Shown here piece by piece: positions 45,579 through 56,238 of a stretch of 64,000 bases of DNA (positions within the stretch are counted from its first letter, which is position 1; every line of letters begins with the position of its first letter). The position numbers and the translations under genes were made by a program. This DNA comes from Agromyces mediolanus. Its GTDB lineage: Bacteria; Actinomycetota; Actinomycetes; Actinomycetales; Microbacteriaceae. The notes under the pieces are model-generated. The model was given only the letters and a program-made list of their open reading frames with translations. It ran no database searches and had not been told where the DNA came from. The stretch covers positions 310,001 through 374,000 of the forward strand of contig NZ_JAMBNX010000002.1 in NCBI RefSeq assembly GCF_023715325.1, written 5' to 3'.

Positions 45579-46226
45579 ATGGCGCTCAGCCGGCTCGAGA
45601 TGGCGGCACGGGCCGCGAAGGAGCTCGCCGACGGTTCGTACGTGAACCTCGGCATCGGGCTGCCGACCTTGGTGCCGAACTACGTGCCCGAGGGGGTCAC
45701 CGTGGTGCTGCAGTCGGAGAACGGCATCCTCGGCGTCGGCCCGTACCCGCGCGAGGACGAGGTCGACCCCGACCTCATCAACGCGGGCAAGGAGACGGTG
45801 ACGGTGCTGCCCGGCGCGGCGTTCTTCGACTCGGCGACGAGTTTCGGCATGATCCGCGGCGGCAAGGTCGACGCCGCGATCCTCGGCGCGATGCAGGTGT
45901 CGGCCAGCGGAGACCTCGCGAACTGGATGATCCCCGGCAAGATGGTGAAGGGCCCGGGCGGGGCGATGGATCTCGTGCACGGCGCCCGACGCCGGATCGT
46001 GCTCATGGAGCACGTGGCGAAGGACGGCTCGCCCAAGATCGTGCGCGAGTGCTCGCTGCCGCTCACGGGGCGCGGCGTCGTGGACCGCATCATCAGCGAC
46101 CTCGCCGTCATCGACGTGACGCCCGCGGGACTGCGGCTCGTCGAGCTCGCACCGGGGGTGGGCGTCGAGGAGGTCGTCGCCGCGACCGAGCCGCCACTCG
46201 ACGTCAGTGCCGTGGCGGCGCACTAG
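45579..46226 (+). CDS. scoB: succinyl-CoA:3-ketoacid CoA-transferase subunit B
   Basis: A 215-aa beta subunit with the catalytic glutamate E47 in [12 protein letters not shown], plus [18 protein letters not shown] and [15 protein letters not shown]. It begins one base after the scoA stop, with GAGAGGAG upstream. It would form an A2B2 enzyme with ScoA. Confidence 0.92.
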   Translation: MALSRLEMAARAAKELADGSYVNLGIGLPTLVPNYVPEGVTVVLQSENGILGVGPYPREDEVDPDLINAGKETVTVLPGAAFFDSATSFGMIRGGKVDAAILGAMQVSASGDLANWMIPGKMVKGPGGAMDLVHGARRRIVLMEHVAKDGSPKIVRECSLPLTGRGVVDRIISDLAVIDVTPAGLRLVELAPGVGVEEVVAATEPPLDVSAVAAH

Positions 46227-46276
46227 CGCGGATCCGGTCGCAACGGAAGGGGCTGCGGCGCTCGGCCGACGTCCGC

Positions 46277-46282
46277 CAGAAT
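46277..46282 (+). promoter_or_regulatory. -10 element of the YihY gene
   Basis: CAGAAT lies 6 bases before the GTG at 46289. The first base departs from TAnnnT but the spacing fits the leaderless class. Confidence 0.35.
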
Positions 46283-46288
46283 CACAGC

Positions 46289-47284
46289 GTGGACCGCCCA
46301 GCATCGCCCGTGCAGTTGAGTCGAGCCGCGTGGCGGGTCGCCGCCCGCCGCACGTCGCGCACCTTCTTCGCGGGCAACGGCATCGACCGCGCCGCGGCGC
46401 TCACGTTCTTCAGTGTGCTCGCGATCTTCCCCGCGGTGCTCGTCACGGCCTCGATCCTCGCGCTCGCCGGGCAGGAGGGGCGAGCGCTCGGTGCCGCCAT
46501 CGACCTCGCGGGCGACGTGCTGCCGCGGGAGACGGTGGCGTTCCTCAGAGAGCGGCTCGGAGAGTTCGCGGTGTCGCCGGCGGCGAGCCTCGGCGTCATC
46601 ACCGGCGCGGTCGTGGCGCTCTGGACGGCCTCCGCGTACGTGACCGCGTTCGGCCGGGCCATGAACGATGTCTACGGAGTCGAAGAGGGTCGGCCGATCT
46701 GGAAACTGCGCGGGCTCCAACTCCTCGTGACGGCCGGGCTGCTGGTGCTCGTCTCGGTCATCGTGCTGCTGCTCCTCCTCGGCGGCGGGGTCGCGAACGC
46801 GGTCGCGGAGCAGCTCGGCGCGGGCGAGGCGGTCCAGCTCACCTGGGCCGTCGTCCGCTGGCCGCTCCTCGTCGCCGTGCTCATCGGGCTCATCGCGCTG
46901 CTGTACCGGGCGACGCCGAACGTGCGCCAGCCGCGGTTCCGCTGGGTGAGCGTCGGCGCCGTCGTCGCGATCGCGGTGATCGCGGTCGCCTCGGCGGCGT
47001 TCCTCTGGTATCTCACGGCCTTCGCGCACTACGACCGCGTCTACGGCTCGCTCGCGGGCGCGGTCGTCTTCCTGGTCTGGCTGTGGCTCGTGAACGGCGG
47101 GCTGCTGATCGGCGCCGCCTTCGATGCTGAGCTCGAACGTGCGCGAGAGCTGCAGGCCGGCGCCCATGCCGAGGACCGCATCCTGCTCGAGCCCCGGGAC
47201 ACGACGCGGATCGCACGCAACGCGGAACGGCTCGCGGAGGAGCGCGAGCGGGCCAGGCGGCTCCGTCGCGAATCCGGCGAGTGA
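46289..47284 (+). CDS. YihY/BrkB family inner membrane protein
   Basis: A 331-aa protein with about six membrane helices. Family landmarks are NGIDRAAALTFFSVLAIFPA, WTASAYVTAFGRAMNDVYGV, LLYRATPNVRQPRFRWVS and YGSLAGAVVFLVWLWLVNG. The E. coli homologue was once taken for ribonuclease BN; the function remains unknown, though lipid transport across the envelope has been proposed for relatives. The C-terminal ~60 residues are charged and soluble. GTG 46289 is preceded by a suitably spaced -10 rather than a Shine-Dalgarno. Confidence 0.88.
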   Translation: MDRPASPVQLSRAAWRVAARRTSRTFFAGNGIDRAAALTFFSVLAIFPAVLVTASILALAGQEGRALGAAIDLAGDVLPRETVAFLRERLGEFAVSPAASLGVITGAVVALWTASAYVTAFGRAMNDVYGVEEGRPIWKLRGLQLLVTAGLLVLVSVIVLLLLLGGGVANAVAEQLGAGEAVQLTWAVVRWPLLVAVLIGLIALLYRATPNVRQPRFRWVSVGAVVAIAVIAVASAAFLWYLTAFAHYDRVYGSLAGAVVFLVWLWLVNGGLLIGAAFDAELERARELQAGAHAEDRILLEPRDTTRIARNAERLAEERERARRLRRESGE

Positions 47285-47384
47285 CGCGTTACCGGATCGT
47301 GCTCTCCGCTCGCTGTCCAGGGGTGAATGCTTCCGGCAGAATGTGCTCGACGGGCCCGAGATGCCCGGAGAGGCATGGTGGGGG

Positions 47385-48101
47385 ATGCGCCGGATGCGCG
47401 TGGGGATCTTCGGGGCCGTCGTGGCGGCCGCGCTCATGTTGACGGGCTGCACGGCCGAGCCGGCGCCGACCCCGACTCCGAGTCCCTCGGCGGCGCCGGC
47501 CGAGTCGCCGACCCCGACTCCGACGCCCAGCGCCGATCCGCTCGCCTCCGTCGATGCGCTCGTGATCCGGCCGACGGCGCTCGAACTCCGCGCGGGTGAG
47601 GCGGTGGTCGAGACGCTCGACTACATGTCGGAGCCGGCGGCCGCGGTGGCGACGCTCACCGAGCTCTTCGGGCGGCCTCCGGTCGATGAGGCCTACCAAG
47701 GTGGAAATCATTGGCCCGACGGCGTCTATCACCGCTGGGGCGGCTTCGTACTCGACGAACGCTTCTACGACGAGGAACGTCGGCAGCGCGATGGGCACGA
47801 CTGGCTCGTCTGGCCCCGCTTCGCCGTCTTCTTCGACGGAACGGTCGCCGAGACGGTCTCCCTTCGATCACTCGAAGGTTCGCAGATCGGGGATGAATGG
47901 GCGGTGCTCGCCGAGCTCCCTTCCTTCGATCCCGACCTCGTGGTCTGCAACGGCGTCTCGATCGAAGCCGAACCGATCGAGACACCGCGCGATCGGCCCG
48001 CCCGAGTCAGCGTCGTCGCGGTGAAGGACGACGACGACGGCACCGTGCAGTGGATCAGCGCTCCCGAGATCGAGCTTGAAAGGTTCGGCGGATGCGCGTA
48101 G
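47385..48101 (+). CDS. hypothetical lipoprotein, paralogue 1
   Basis: A 238-aa lipoprotein: signal peptide with lipobox LTGC (C21), then a Thr/Pro/Ser linker of ~30 residues (PTPTPSPSAAPAESPTPTPT), then a globular domain of ~185 residues with VIRPTALELRAGEAVVETLDY. No known domain is recognised. The start at 47385 has GAGAGG 10 bases upstream; ATGs at 47361 and 47394 are also in frame. Its last 10 bases overlap the start of paralogue 2, which shares the lipobox, linker and domain opening. Confidence 0.75.
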   Translation: MRRMRVGIFGAVVAAALMLTGCTAEPAPTPTPSPSAAPAESPTPTPTPSADPLASVDALVIRPTALELRAGEAVVETLDYMSEPAAAVATLTELFGRPPVDEAYQGGNHWPDGVYHRWGGFVLDERFYDEERRQRDGHDWLVWPRFAVFFDGTVAETVSLRSLEGSQIGDEWAVLAELPSFDPDLVVCNGVSIEAEPIETPRDRPARVSVVAVKDDDDGTVQWISAPEIELERFGGCA

Positions 48102-48814
48102 CGATTCGCGCGAGGGCCGCCTGCGCGGTCGTGGCGGTTCTGCTGCTCGCAGGGTGCTCGCCGTCGGCGCCGACGCCAACTCCGCCGCCGACGCCAGCGG
48201 CGACTGCGGAGCCGACATCGACCCCGATTCCGACGCCGAACGCTGCGGTGGTCGCCGCACTCATCGTTCGGCCGGAGGCGCTCGAGCTGCGCGATATGGG
48301 TGGCGCGGTCATCGCCGCGCTTGACTACCGGAGCGATCCGTTCGCCGCGCTCGAGGTGCTGCGGAGCGCTCTGGGGCCCGAGTCGTCCGCCGAGGAATTC
48401 CACGGGAGCAGCGAAGTGCCGCCGACGACCACGTACACCTGGGACGGACTGGCCTTCCTCGAGCGCCGGTACGTCGATCATTGGGCGTTCGCCGCCGACG
48501 AGCCACGCACACTCACCGGGTCGAGCTTCGATGTCTGGGTATCCGGTCCGACGGCAGCCGGGATCCCGATCGAGGCGGAGGGAGGGTTTGTCGTCGGCAT
48601 GCCGTGGTCCACCGTTCTGGCCGCACCGGGGCTGCAGACGAATCCGAGCGGCTGCTCGGGGCCGTACGTCGACTTCGTCACCGAACGGCTCGACCGGCCG
48701 GACGGCGCGATTTCGGATCGTCGCGTCGCCGTCGACTTCTGGCCGGATGACACGGCGACGACACTCGCGCGCATCACCGCGCCGACGACGGTGTACGAGG
48801 ACGGCTGCGTCTGA
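48092..48814 (+). CDS. hypothetical lipoprotein, paralogue 2
   Basis: A 240-aa lipoprotein with lipobox LAGC (C22), a Pro/Thr linker, and a domain beginning [23 protein letters not shown], which aligns with paralogue 1 (RPxALELR then LDYxSxP). Other shared points are a TWDG/RWGG block followed by a Tyr-rich acidic stretch and a C-terminal cysteine (EDGC against GGC). The start overlaps paralogue 1 by 10 bases, indicating translational coupling. Function unknown; probably an extracytoplasmic pair. Confidence 0.78.
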   Translation: MRVAIRARAACAVVAVLLLAGCSPSAPTPTPPPTPAATAEPTSTPIPTPNAAVVAALIVRPEALELRDMGGAVIAALDYRSDPFAALEVLRSALGPESSAEEFHGSSEVPPTTTYTWDGLAFLERRYVDHWAFAADEPRTLTGSSFDVWVSGPTAAGIPIEAEGGFVVGMPWSTVLAAPGLQTNPSGCSGPYVDFVTERLDRPDGAISDRRVAVDFWPDDTATTLARITAPTTVYEDGCV

Positions 48815-48819
48815 GGGAT

Positions 48820-48843
48820 CTGGGTCGCTCGGCCGCGACCCAG
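48820..48843 (+). terminator. hairpin after the lipoprotein pair
   Basis: CTGGGTCGC and GCGACCCAG pair perfectly around TCGGCC, 5 bases past the paralogue 2 stop and just before the ispG promoter. Confidence 0.75.
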
Positions 48844-48854
48844 CCCGGCGGAAC

Positions 48855-48860
48855 TAGACT
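48855..48860 (+). promoter_or_regulatory. -10 element of ispG, leaderless geometry
   Basis: TAGACT lies 7 bases before the ispG GTG; no Shine-Dalgarno is present. Confidence 0.55.
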
Positions 48861-48867
48861 GCAAGAC

Positions 48868-50019
48868 GTGCCTGCTGTGAATCTCGGAATGCCGAAGGTC
48901 CCCGAAGTCCTGGCCCCGCGACGCAAGTCCCGCCAGATCAAGGTGGGCAAGGTGCTCGTCGGCGGCAACGCCCAGGTGAGCGTGCAGTCGATGACCACGA
49001 CACCCACGACGAACATCAACGCGACGCTCCAGCAGATCGCCGAACTCACGGCGTCCGGTTGCGACATCGTCCGCGTGGCGGTGCCGAGCCGCGACGACGC
49101 CGAGGCGCTGCCGATCATCGCCAAGAAGAGCCAGATCCCGGTGATCGCGGACATCCACTTCCAGCCGAACTACGTGTTTGCCGCGATCGACGCGGGCTGC
49201 GCCGCCGTCCGGGTGAACCCGGGCAACATCCGCAAGTTCGACGATCGCGTCGGTGAGATCGCGGCCGCTGCGAAGGCGGCCGGCGTCTCGCTCCGCATCG
49301 GCGTGAACGCCGGGTCGCTCGACCCGAGGCTGCTCGAGAAGTACGGCAAGGCGACGCCGGAGGCGCTCGTCGAGTCGGCGGTGTGGGAGGCCTCGCTGTT
49401 CGAGGAGCACGACTTCCACGACTTCAAGATCTCCGTGAAGCACAACGACCCCATCGTCATGGTGAAGGCGTACCGGCTGCTCGCCGAGCGCGGCGACTGG
49501 CCGCTCCACCTGGGCGTGACCGAGGCGGGGCCGGCGTTCCAGGGCACCATCAAGAGCGCGACGGCCTTCGGCATCCTCCTCGGTGAGGGCATCGGCGACA
49601 CCATCCGCGTCTCGCTCTCGGCTCCGCCGGTCGAGGAGGTGAAGGTCGGCCTGCAGATCCTGCAGTCGCTGAATCTCCGCGAGCGGAAGCTCGAGATCGT
49701 CTCCTGCCCGTCGTGCGGGCGGGCCCAGGTGGATGTCTACACGCTCGCGAACGACGTCACCGAGGGCCTGAAGGACGTCACCGTCCCGCTCCGCGTCGCG
49801 GTCATGGGCTGCGTCGTGAACGGGCCCGGCGAGGCCCGCGAGGCCGACCTCGGCGTCGCGAGCGGTAACGGCAAGGGGCAGATCTTCGTCAAGGGCGAGG
49901 TGATCAAGACGGTGCCGGAGGCGGAGATCGTGCAGACGCTCATCGCCGAGGCCCAGCGCATCGCCGAGGAGATGGGCGGCGACGCGCAGACCGGTTCGCC
50001 CACCGTCGTCACCGTCTGA
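48868..50019 (+). CDS. ispG: 4-hydroxy-3-methylbut-2-en-1-yl diphosphate synthase
   Basis: IspG reduces MEcPP to HMBPP with a [4Fe-4S] cluster in the MEP isoprenoid pathway. The 383-aa protein has the TIM-barrel opening [11 protein letters not shown] and cluster ligands in SCPSCGR and GCVVNGPGE with the conserved glutamate. The start is GTG 48868; [21 protein letters not shown] is the usual actinobacterial N-terminus. It belongs functionally with dxr, 10.6 kb upstream. Confidence 0.96.
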   Translation: MPAVNLGMPKVPEVLAPRRKSRQIKVGKVLVGGNAQVSVQSMTTTPTTNINATLQQIAELTASGCDIVRVAVPSRDDAEALPIIAKKSQIPVIADIHFQPNYVFAAIDAGCAAVRVNPGNIRKFDDRVGEIAAAAKAAGVSLRIGVNAGSLDPRLLEKYGKATPEALVESAVWEASLFEEHDFHDFKISVKHNDPIVMVKAYRLLAERGDWPLHLGVTEAGPAFQGTIKSATAFGILLGEGIGDTIRVSLSAPPVEEVKVGLQILQSLNLRERKLEIVSCPSCGRAQVDVYTLANDVTEGLKDVTVPLRVAVMGCVVNGPGEAREADLGVASGNGKGQIFVKGEVIKTVPEAEIVQTLIAEAQRIAEEMGGDAQTGSPTVVTV

Positions 50020-50037
50020 TCCGCGAGAACGCTCGAA

Positions 50038-50071
50038 CGACCCCCACTCGGGTGCCCCGAGCTGGGGGTCG
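50038..50071 (+). terminator. hairpin after ispG
   Basis: CGACCCCCACTCGGG pairs with CCCGAGCTGGGGGTCG with one bulged base and loop TGC, 19 bases after the ispG stop. Confidence 0.75.
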
Positions 50072-50108
50072 CTCCGTGTCTGCCAGGGGTGGAGAATCGG
50101 GGCACTCC

Positions 50109-50135
50109 CTGATCTGAGAAAACCTCACAGATCAG
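50109..50135. promoter_or_regulatory. inverted repeat upstream of the wall protein gene
   Basis: CTGATCTG (50109-50116) and CAGATCAG (50128-50135) are perfect complements around an A-rich 11-base loop, 114 bases before the start codon. Either an operator or a leader-RNA hairpin is possible. The remaining 50136-50248 shows nothing further. Confidence 0.5.
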
Positions 50136-50248
50136 TACCGTGATGGCGTGAACCGGGACGCCGCGCCGGTGCCGCCTCCGCCCCGTTCCGGGAATCGCCG
50201 AACCCGACTGCCGCCTGCCCTGGCGGCTGCACGAATGGAGCGATACCC

Positions 50249-51739
50249 ATGTCCATCCGAACGCGCGCTCACGCGCGGCTCGGCGCCGGCCTCGGTGCCG
50301 GTGCTGCGCTCGCCGCGCTGAGCCTCCTGCTCACGCCGCTCGCGGCGCAGGCCGAGGAACCGGCCCCGGCCGACCCCGCGGCCGCCACGGCCCCGGCCGA
50401 CCCGGCACCCGCCGCGGAACCCGTCACGGCATCCGAGCCGGCCCCCGCCGACCCCGCTCCCGAACCAGCCCCGGCCTTCGAACCGCCACCCACGACGGAA
50501 CCGGCGTCCGCTCCCGAGGCCGTCGCCGCACCGCCTGCGGTCGTCGTCGCGGAGCCCGGCACCACCGCGGCGGAGTCGCTCGCCGAGCCCGCTGCGGAGC
50601 CGACCGTCACGCTGTTCTCCGGGGCAGCGACGGCGACGGCCCCGGCGGCCCCGTTCGCCGCACCCGAACCCGGTGACCCCTGCTATCCGGCCGTCTGCAT
50701 CGACAACGGCACGATCCTGCTCGCCGTGAACCCGACGGGCGAGCTCAACACCCCGAACGGGGCGGGCTCGAAGGCCGGCCCCGGCGACGCCGGACTCGAC
50801 TACTTGCCCACGAACAACGACGCCACTTCGCCGGGATGCCTCTGCGAGGGCTGGGGCGTCGCGGATCCGGCGAGCGGCGTCTGGGGCGGCGCGAACCTCG
50901 ACACCGAGGGGCCGGGCGGGACGAACCTCGTGCTCGAGTCGTTCACGCACACCGCATCGACGGCGACCTCGGTCGTCGTGGTCCAGGACGCGGAGGCCCG
51001 ACCGGTGTTCCGGGTCACCCACCAGTACGTGCCGTCGACGGCGACGAAGAACCTCTACCAGGTGAACGTCACCATCGAGAACCTCTCGGGCGAGACCATC
51101 GCCACCGTGAAGTACCGCCGCGTCATGGACTGGGACATCGAGCCGACGGCGTTCAGCGAGTTCGTCACGATCGACGGCGGCTCGGCGAGCGCGCTCGCGT
51201 ACTCGAGCGACGACGGCTTCGCGAGCCCGAACCCGCTCGCCGGTCCGAGCTCGATCAACTTCGAGGGCAACGCCGTCGACAACGGGCCCGCCGACCACGG
51301 GGCGCTGTTCGACTTCGCCTTCGGCCCGCTCGGTGCCGGGGGCTCGCTCAGCTTCGTCATCTTCTATGGCGCGGCGGCGAACGAAGCGGAAGCGAGGGCC
51401 GCGCTCGCCGCGGTCGGCGCGGAGGCGTACTCCTTCGGGCAGACGAGCGACGATCCGAGCGGCGGCACGCCGAACACCTTCATCTTCGCGTTCGGCAACG
51501 TCGGTGGTGCGCCGATCTTCCCGATCGACGGGCAGGAGCCGGAGACCCCGGTGGCCGCTCCCGCACCCGGCGCACCCGTCGCGGTGCCTGCCGCAGCGGT
51601 GGAGATGACGGAGGCGTCCGGCGACGAACTGGCCTCGACCGGCGCCGAGCCGGCCGACGGTCTCCTCGCCGCCGCGCTGCTGGCGTTCGCGGGACTCGGG
51701 CTCGTCACGACGGCAGCGGTGCGCCGCCGCCGGGCCTGA
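50249..51739 (+). CDS. LAxTG-anchored cell wall surface protein
   Basis: A 496-aa secreted protein. It has a Sec signal (hydrophobic core around residues 12-32, ending AQAEE), a ~90-residue Ala/Pro/Glu-rich spacer that would cross the wall, a beta-rich domain of ~300 residues (ICIDNGTILLAVNPTGELNTP-like opening, EGWGVADP, RRVMDWDIEPTAFSEFVTI) and a sorting signal: LASTG, a hydrophobic helix and RRRRA. LAxTG with a short arginine tail is typical of class E sortase substrates in actinobacteria. The domain resembles one seen in actinobacterial surface proteins of unknown role. Its 3' end overlaps the opposing RNB gene by 35 bases. No sortase gene is in the window. Confidence 0.85.
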   Translation: MSIRTRAHARLGAGLGAGAALAALSLLLTPLAAQAEEPAPADPAAATAPADPAPAAEPVTASEPAPADPAPEPAPAFEPPPTTEPASAPEAVAAPPAVVVAEPGTTAAESLAEPAAEPTVTLFSGAATATAPAAPFAAPEPGDPCYPAVCIDNGTILLAVNPTGELNTPNGAGSKAGPGDAGLDYLPTNNDATSPGCLCEGWGVADPASGVWGGANLDTEGPGGTNLVLESFTHTASTATSVVVVQDAEARPVFRVTHQYVPSTATKNLYQVNVTIENLSGETIATVKYRRVMDWDIEPTAFSEFVTIDGGSASALAYSSDDGFASPNPLAGPSSINFEGNAVDNGPADHGALFDFAFGPLGAGGSLSFVIFYGAAANEAEARAALAAVGAEAYSFGQTSDDPSGGTPNTFIFAFGNVGGAPIFPIDGQEPETPVAAPAPGAPVAVPAAAVEMTEASGDELASTGAEPADGLLAAALLAFAGLGLVTTAAVRRRRA

Positions 51740-53171
51740 ACCCGATCGACCCCGAGCGGATGTCGGCGTGCTCCAGCACGACCGGCATCCGCTCTCCCGC
51801 CTGCGGCGCCGCCCGACCGGCCGGGGCGGCGCAGTTCGCCGTCACCGCGGGGTCGTCGAGCTGCACGATGAGCCGCTCTCCGCTCCGCACCTCGACGACG
51901 GTCGCCTCGAAGACCTCGCCCACGCGGTCGGCCAGGAGGGCTGCCTCGACCCGGTCGAGGGTCGCCTGCTCGAGCCGGCTCGCGCGGGTGGCGGAGGCCT
52001 GCATCAGCGCCGGCAGCTCGGGCAGGCTCTCCCGCAGCCAAGCGGGCACCGGCCGGCCCTCGGCGATCGCGAGGCTCGCGACGAGCCCCCACCGATCGAC
52101 CAGCCGCCGGATCGGCGCCGTGACGTGCGCGTAGGGCGCGGCGATCGCCGCCTGCCCCGGGTCGGACGGGGGAGCACCGTCGAACACCGCGTAGCCGGCG
52201 CCGCGGAAGAGCGCGGCCGCCGCCCGGAGCACGGGTCCGGTGCGCGGATCCAGGCGATCGAGCGCGCGTAGGTACTCGCCGTACGCGAGGTGCTGCGGCC
52301 AGGGCAGGCCGAGGGCGGCCGTCCGGGTGCGGAACGCCGCGACCGCGTCCGCGTCGGGCGCCGGCATGGTCCGCAGCACCCCGACGCCGCCGTCGAGCAT
52401 GAGCCGGGCGGCCGCGATCCCCGTCATGATCGAGAGCTGCGCGTTCCAGGTCTCGACCGGCAGCGGCAGCCGACGCTCGATGCGGTAGCCGCCGTGGTCG
52501 TCGCGGACGACCTCCTCGTCGGGCAGGTCGAGGCTCGCACCGCCGCGGAGCCGCTCCTGTTCGAGTCGGGCCGCCCCGAAGGCCGGGAGCTCGGCGAGCG
52601 GCCCGTCGTGCTCGCCGGCGTCGACGGCGCGTTGGACCGACTCGTAGTCGAGCTGCGCCCGGGATCGGACGAGCGCCCGCTCCAGCTCGGTGCGCCGAAC
52701 CGCGCCCGCGGCGTCGAGCTCGAACGACCAGACGTAGGCGGTGCGGTCCTCGCCCGGCAGGAGCGAGGCACGGTCGACGCCGATCACCGGCGGATGCAGC
52801 GGGATCATGCCGTCGGCCGCGTAGAGGCTCTGCCCGCGGCGACGGGCCTCGGCGTCGACCGCGCCGCCCGCCCGCACGAACGCGGGGACGTCGGCGATCG
52901 CGTAGCGGACGAGCCATCCGCCTCCCGATCGCGGCTCGATCACGAACGCCTGATCGAGATCGCGGGCGCCCGCCGGGTCGAGCGTCACGAACGGCAGCTC
53001 GCGGAGGTCTCGCCCGGGCGCCGGCTCTGCGGCTCGCGCCGACTCGGCCTCGACGAGCGCCTCGGCGGGGAAGTCGCCGGGCAGCTCGAGTTCGGCCCGC
53101 AGCGAGGCGAGGGCCTCGGCGAGCTCGCTCTGCGCGGTGGACGGGGCGAGGTGCGTGCGGCGGGCGGGCAT
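51705..53171 (-). CDS. RNB-domain ribonuclease (RNase II/R family, short)
   Basis: A 488-aa 3'-5' exoribonuclease-like protein. The RNB core is present: PFVTLDPAGARDLDQAF (metal site; the usual DxDDA reads DLDQA), YAIADVPAFVRAGGAVD, SLYAADGMIPLHPP, and APYAHVTAPIRRLVDRWG near the end of the domain. N-terminal cold-shock domains and a clear S1 domain, found in RNase R, are missing, although the C-terminal ~60 residues could be a small beta-barrel. This truncated architecture is common in actinobacteria. The ATG is preceded by TAGGCT at 6 bases. Confidence 0.88.
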   Translation of the reverse strand: MPARRTHLAPSTAQSELAEALASLRAELELPGDFPAEALVEAESARAAEPAPGRDLRELPFVTLDPAGARDLDQAFVIEPRSGGGWLVRYAIADVPAFVRAGGAVDAEARRRGQSLYAADGMIPLHPPVIGVDRASLLPGEDRTAYVWSFELDAAGAVRRTELERALVRSRAQLDYESVQRAVDAGEHDGPLAELPAFGAARLEQERLRGGASLDLPDEEVVRDDHGGYRIERRLPLPVETWNAQLSIMTGIAAARLMLDGGVGVLRTMPAPDADAVAAFRTRTAALGLPWPQHLAYGEYLRALDRLDPRTGPVLRAAAALFRGAGYAVFDGAPPSDPGQAAIAAPYAHVTAPIRRLVDRWGLVASLAIAEGRPVPAWLRESLPELPALMQASATRASRLEQATLDRVEAALLADRVGEVFEATVVEVRSGERLIVQLDDPAVTANCAAPAGRAAPQAGERMPVVLEHADIRSGSIGFRPGGGAPLPS

Positions 53172-53177
53172 GGGGTC

Positions 53178-53183
53178 AGCCTA
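53178..53183 (-). promoter_or_regulatory. -10 element of the RNB gene, leaderless geometry
   Basis: TAGGCT on the minus strand, 6 bases before the ATG at 53171. It faces the proS promoter 39 bases away. Confidence 0.5.
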
Positions 53184-53221
53184 CGAGCCGGCCGGGCACG
53201 GGGCCGCCCGCCGCTCGCAAC

Positions 53222-53227
53222 TAGACT
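53222..53227 (+). promoter_or_regulatory. -10 element of proS, leaderless geometry
   Basis: TAGACT lies 6 bases before the proS GTG. Confidence 0.55.
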
Positions 53228-53233
53228 CGTCGC

Positions 53234-55003
53234 GTGCCCACACGTCTTACGAACTTCTTCCTCCGCACCCTCCGTGAAGACCCCGCCGACGCCGAGGTCA
53301 CGAGCCACAAGCTGCTCGTCCGCGCCGGCTACATCCGGCGCCAGGCGCCGGGCATCTTCGCGTGGCTGCCACTGGGACTGCGGGTGAAGGCGAAGATCGA
53401 ACGGATCATCCGTGACGAGATGACCGCGGCCGGCGCGCACGAGGTGCACTTCCCGGCGCTGCTCCCGCGGGAGCCGTACGAGCTCACGAACCGTTGGACC
53501 GAGTACGGCGACGCGCTGTTCCGGCTGCAGGACCGCAAGGACGCCGACTACCTGCTCGCGCCGACGCACGAGGAGGTCTTCACCCTGCTCGTGAAGGACC
53601 TCTACTCCTCGTACAAAGACCTGCCGCTCACGATCTTCCAGATCCAGGACAAGTACCGCGACGAGGCGCGTCCGCGCGCGGGCCTGCTGCGCGGTCGCGA
53701 GTTCACGATGAAGGACGCCTACTCCTTCGACGTCAGCGACGAAGGACTGGATGCCTCGTACCAGGCGCAGCGCGACGCGTACGAGCGCATCTTCACGCGG
53801 CTCGGCCTCGAGTACGTGATCGTCAAGGCCGACGCCGGCGCGATGGGCGGCTCGAAGAGCGAGGAGTTTTTGCACCCCACCCCCGTCGGCGAGGACACCT
53901 TCGTGCGCTCCGCCGGGGGGTATGCGGCCAACGTCGAGGCGTTCACGACCGTCGTCCCCGATGCCATCCCCTTCGACGGCCTGCCCGCCCCCGTCGTCTT
54001 CGACTCGCCGAACACGCCGACGATCCAGACGCTCGTCGATCTCGCGAACGCCGAGGTGCCGAGGCCGGACGGCCGCGCCTGGACGGCCGCCGACACGCTG
54101 AAGAACGTCGTGCTCGCGCTCACCCAGCTCGACGGAAGCCGCGAGCTCGTCGTCGTCGGCCTGCCCGGTGATCGCGAGGTCGAGATGAAGCGCGTCGAGG
54201 TCGCGTTCGCCCCGGCCGAGGTCGAGCCCGCCACCGAGGCGGACTTCGCGAAGCACCCGGGGCTCGTCAAGGGCTACATCGGCCCCTGGTCGGAGGCCGG
54301 AGCGGTGCTCGGCGAGGAGTCGACGACCGGCATCCGGTACCTGCTCGACCCGCGCGTCGTCGACGGCACCGAGTGGATCACGGGCGCCAATGTCGACCAG
54401 AAGCACGTCTTCGGGCTCGTGGCCGGCCGCGACTTCGTCGCCGACGGCATCGTCGAGGCCTCGGACGTGCGCGACGGCGACCCCGCCCCGGACGGCTCGG
54501 GGCCGGTCGAGATCGCCCGTGGCATGGAGATCGGCCACGTCTTCCAGCTCGGCCGCAAGTACGCCGAGGCGCTCGGCCTCAAGGTGCTCGACGAGAACGG
54601 CAAGCTCGCGACCGTGACGATGGGCTCCTACGGCATCGGCGTCACCCGCATCCTCGCGATCATCGCCGAGCTCAACAACGACGAGAAGGGGCTCGTCTGG
54701 CCCGCCGCGGTCGCGCCGTTCGACGTGCACGTGCTCGCGACGGGCAAGGACCAGGCCGCGTTCGACGCGGCCGAGCGCGTCGTCGCCGAGCTCGAGGCGA
54801 GCGGGCGCGAGGTGCTCTACGACGACCGTCCGAAGCTCTCGCCCGGGGTGAAGTTCGCCGACGCCGAGCTGATCGGCGTGCCGAAGATCGTCATCGCGGG
54901 TCGCGGCGTCGCCGACGGCGTCGTCGAGCTCTGGGACCGTGCGAGCGGGGACCGCGTGCAGGTGCCGATCGACGGCGTCGTCGCCGCGCTCGCCGCCGAC
55001 TGA
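53234..55003 (+). CDS. proS: prolyl-tRNA synthetase, bacterial type
   Basis: A 589-aa class II synthetase charging tRNA-Pro. Motif 2 is in [26 protein letters not shown] sequence (YRDE and RGREF), the YbaK-type editing domain is inserted at about 225-400 ([13 protein letters not shown] region), motif 3 is [12 protein letters not shown], and the anticodon-binding domain is C-terminal. Length is typical of the editing-domain form. The gene is divergent from the RNB nuclease. Confidence 0.97.
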   Translation: MPTRLTNFFLRTLREDPADAEVTSHKLLVRAGYIRRQAPGIFAWLPLGLRVKAKIERIIRDEMTAAGAHEVHFPALLPREPYELTNRWTEYGDALFRLQDRKDADYLLAPTHEEVFTLLVKDLYSSYKDLPLTIFQIQDKYRDEARPRAGLLRGREFTMKDAYSFDVSDEGLDASYQAQRDAYERIFTRLGLEYVIVKADAGAMGGSKSEEFLHPTPVGEDTFVRSAGGYAANVEAFTTVVPDAIPFDGLPAPVVFDSPNTPTIQTLVDLANAEVPRPDGRAWTAADTLKNVVLALTQLDGSRELVVVGLPGDREVEMKRVEVAFAPAEVEPATEADFAKHPGLVKGYIGPWSEAGAVLGEESTTGIRYLLDPRVVDGTEWITGANVDQKHVFGLVAGRDFVADGIVEASDVRDGDPAPDGSGPVEIARGMEIGHVFQLGRKYAEALGLKVLDENGKLATVTMGSYGIGVTRILAIIAELNNDEKGLVWPAAVAPFDVHVLATGKDQAAFDAAERVVAELEASGREVLYDDRPKLSPGVKFADAELIGVPKIVIAGRGVADGVVELWDRASGDRVQVPIDGVVAALAAD

Positions 55004-55013
55004 GCCGAGCGCA

Positions 55014-55044
55014 GGGGCGCGGCGGGCGAGGATCGCCGCGCCCC
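55014..55044 (+). terminator. hairpin after proS
   Basis: GGGGCGCGGCG (55014-55024) pairs with CGCCGCGCCCC (55034-55044) around a 9-base loop. Confidence 0.7.
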
Positions 55045-55060
55045 GTGCGAGGCTGGAGGC

Positions 55061-56128
<1,068 letters not shown>

Positions 56129-56238
56129 GCGTCGCCGGCGTACGCGGCGTCGCACGGACGGTACTGACCGGCCGGTCGATCCGGTACCCTGGGATCTCCG
56201 CCGAATCGGCGGGAAGAGCTGAATAGAGGAGGCCGGCG

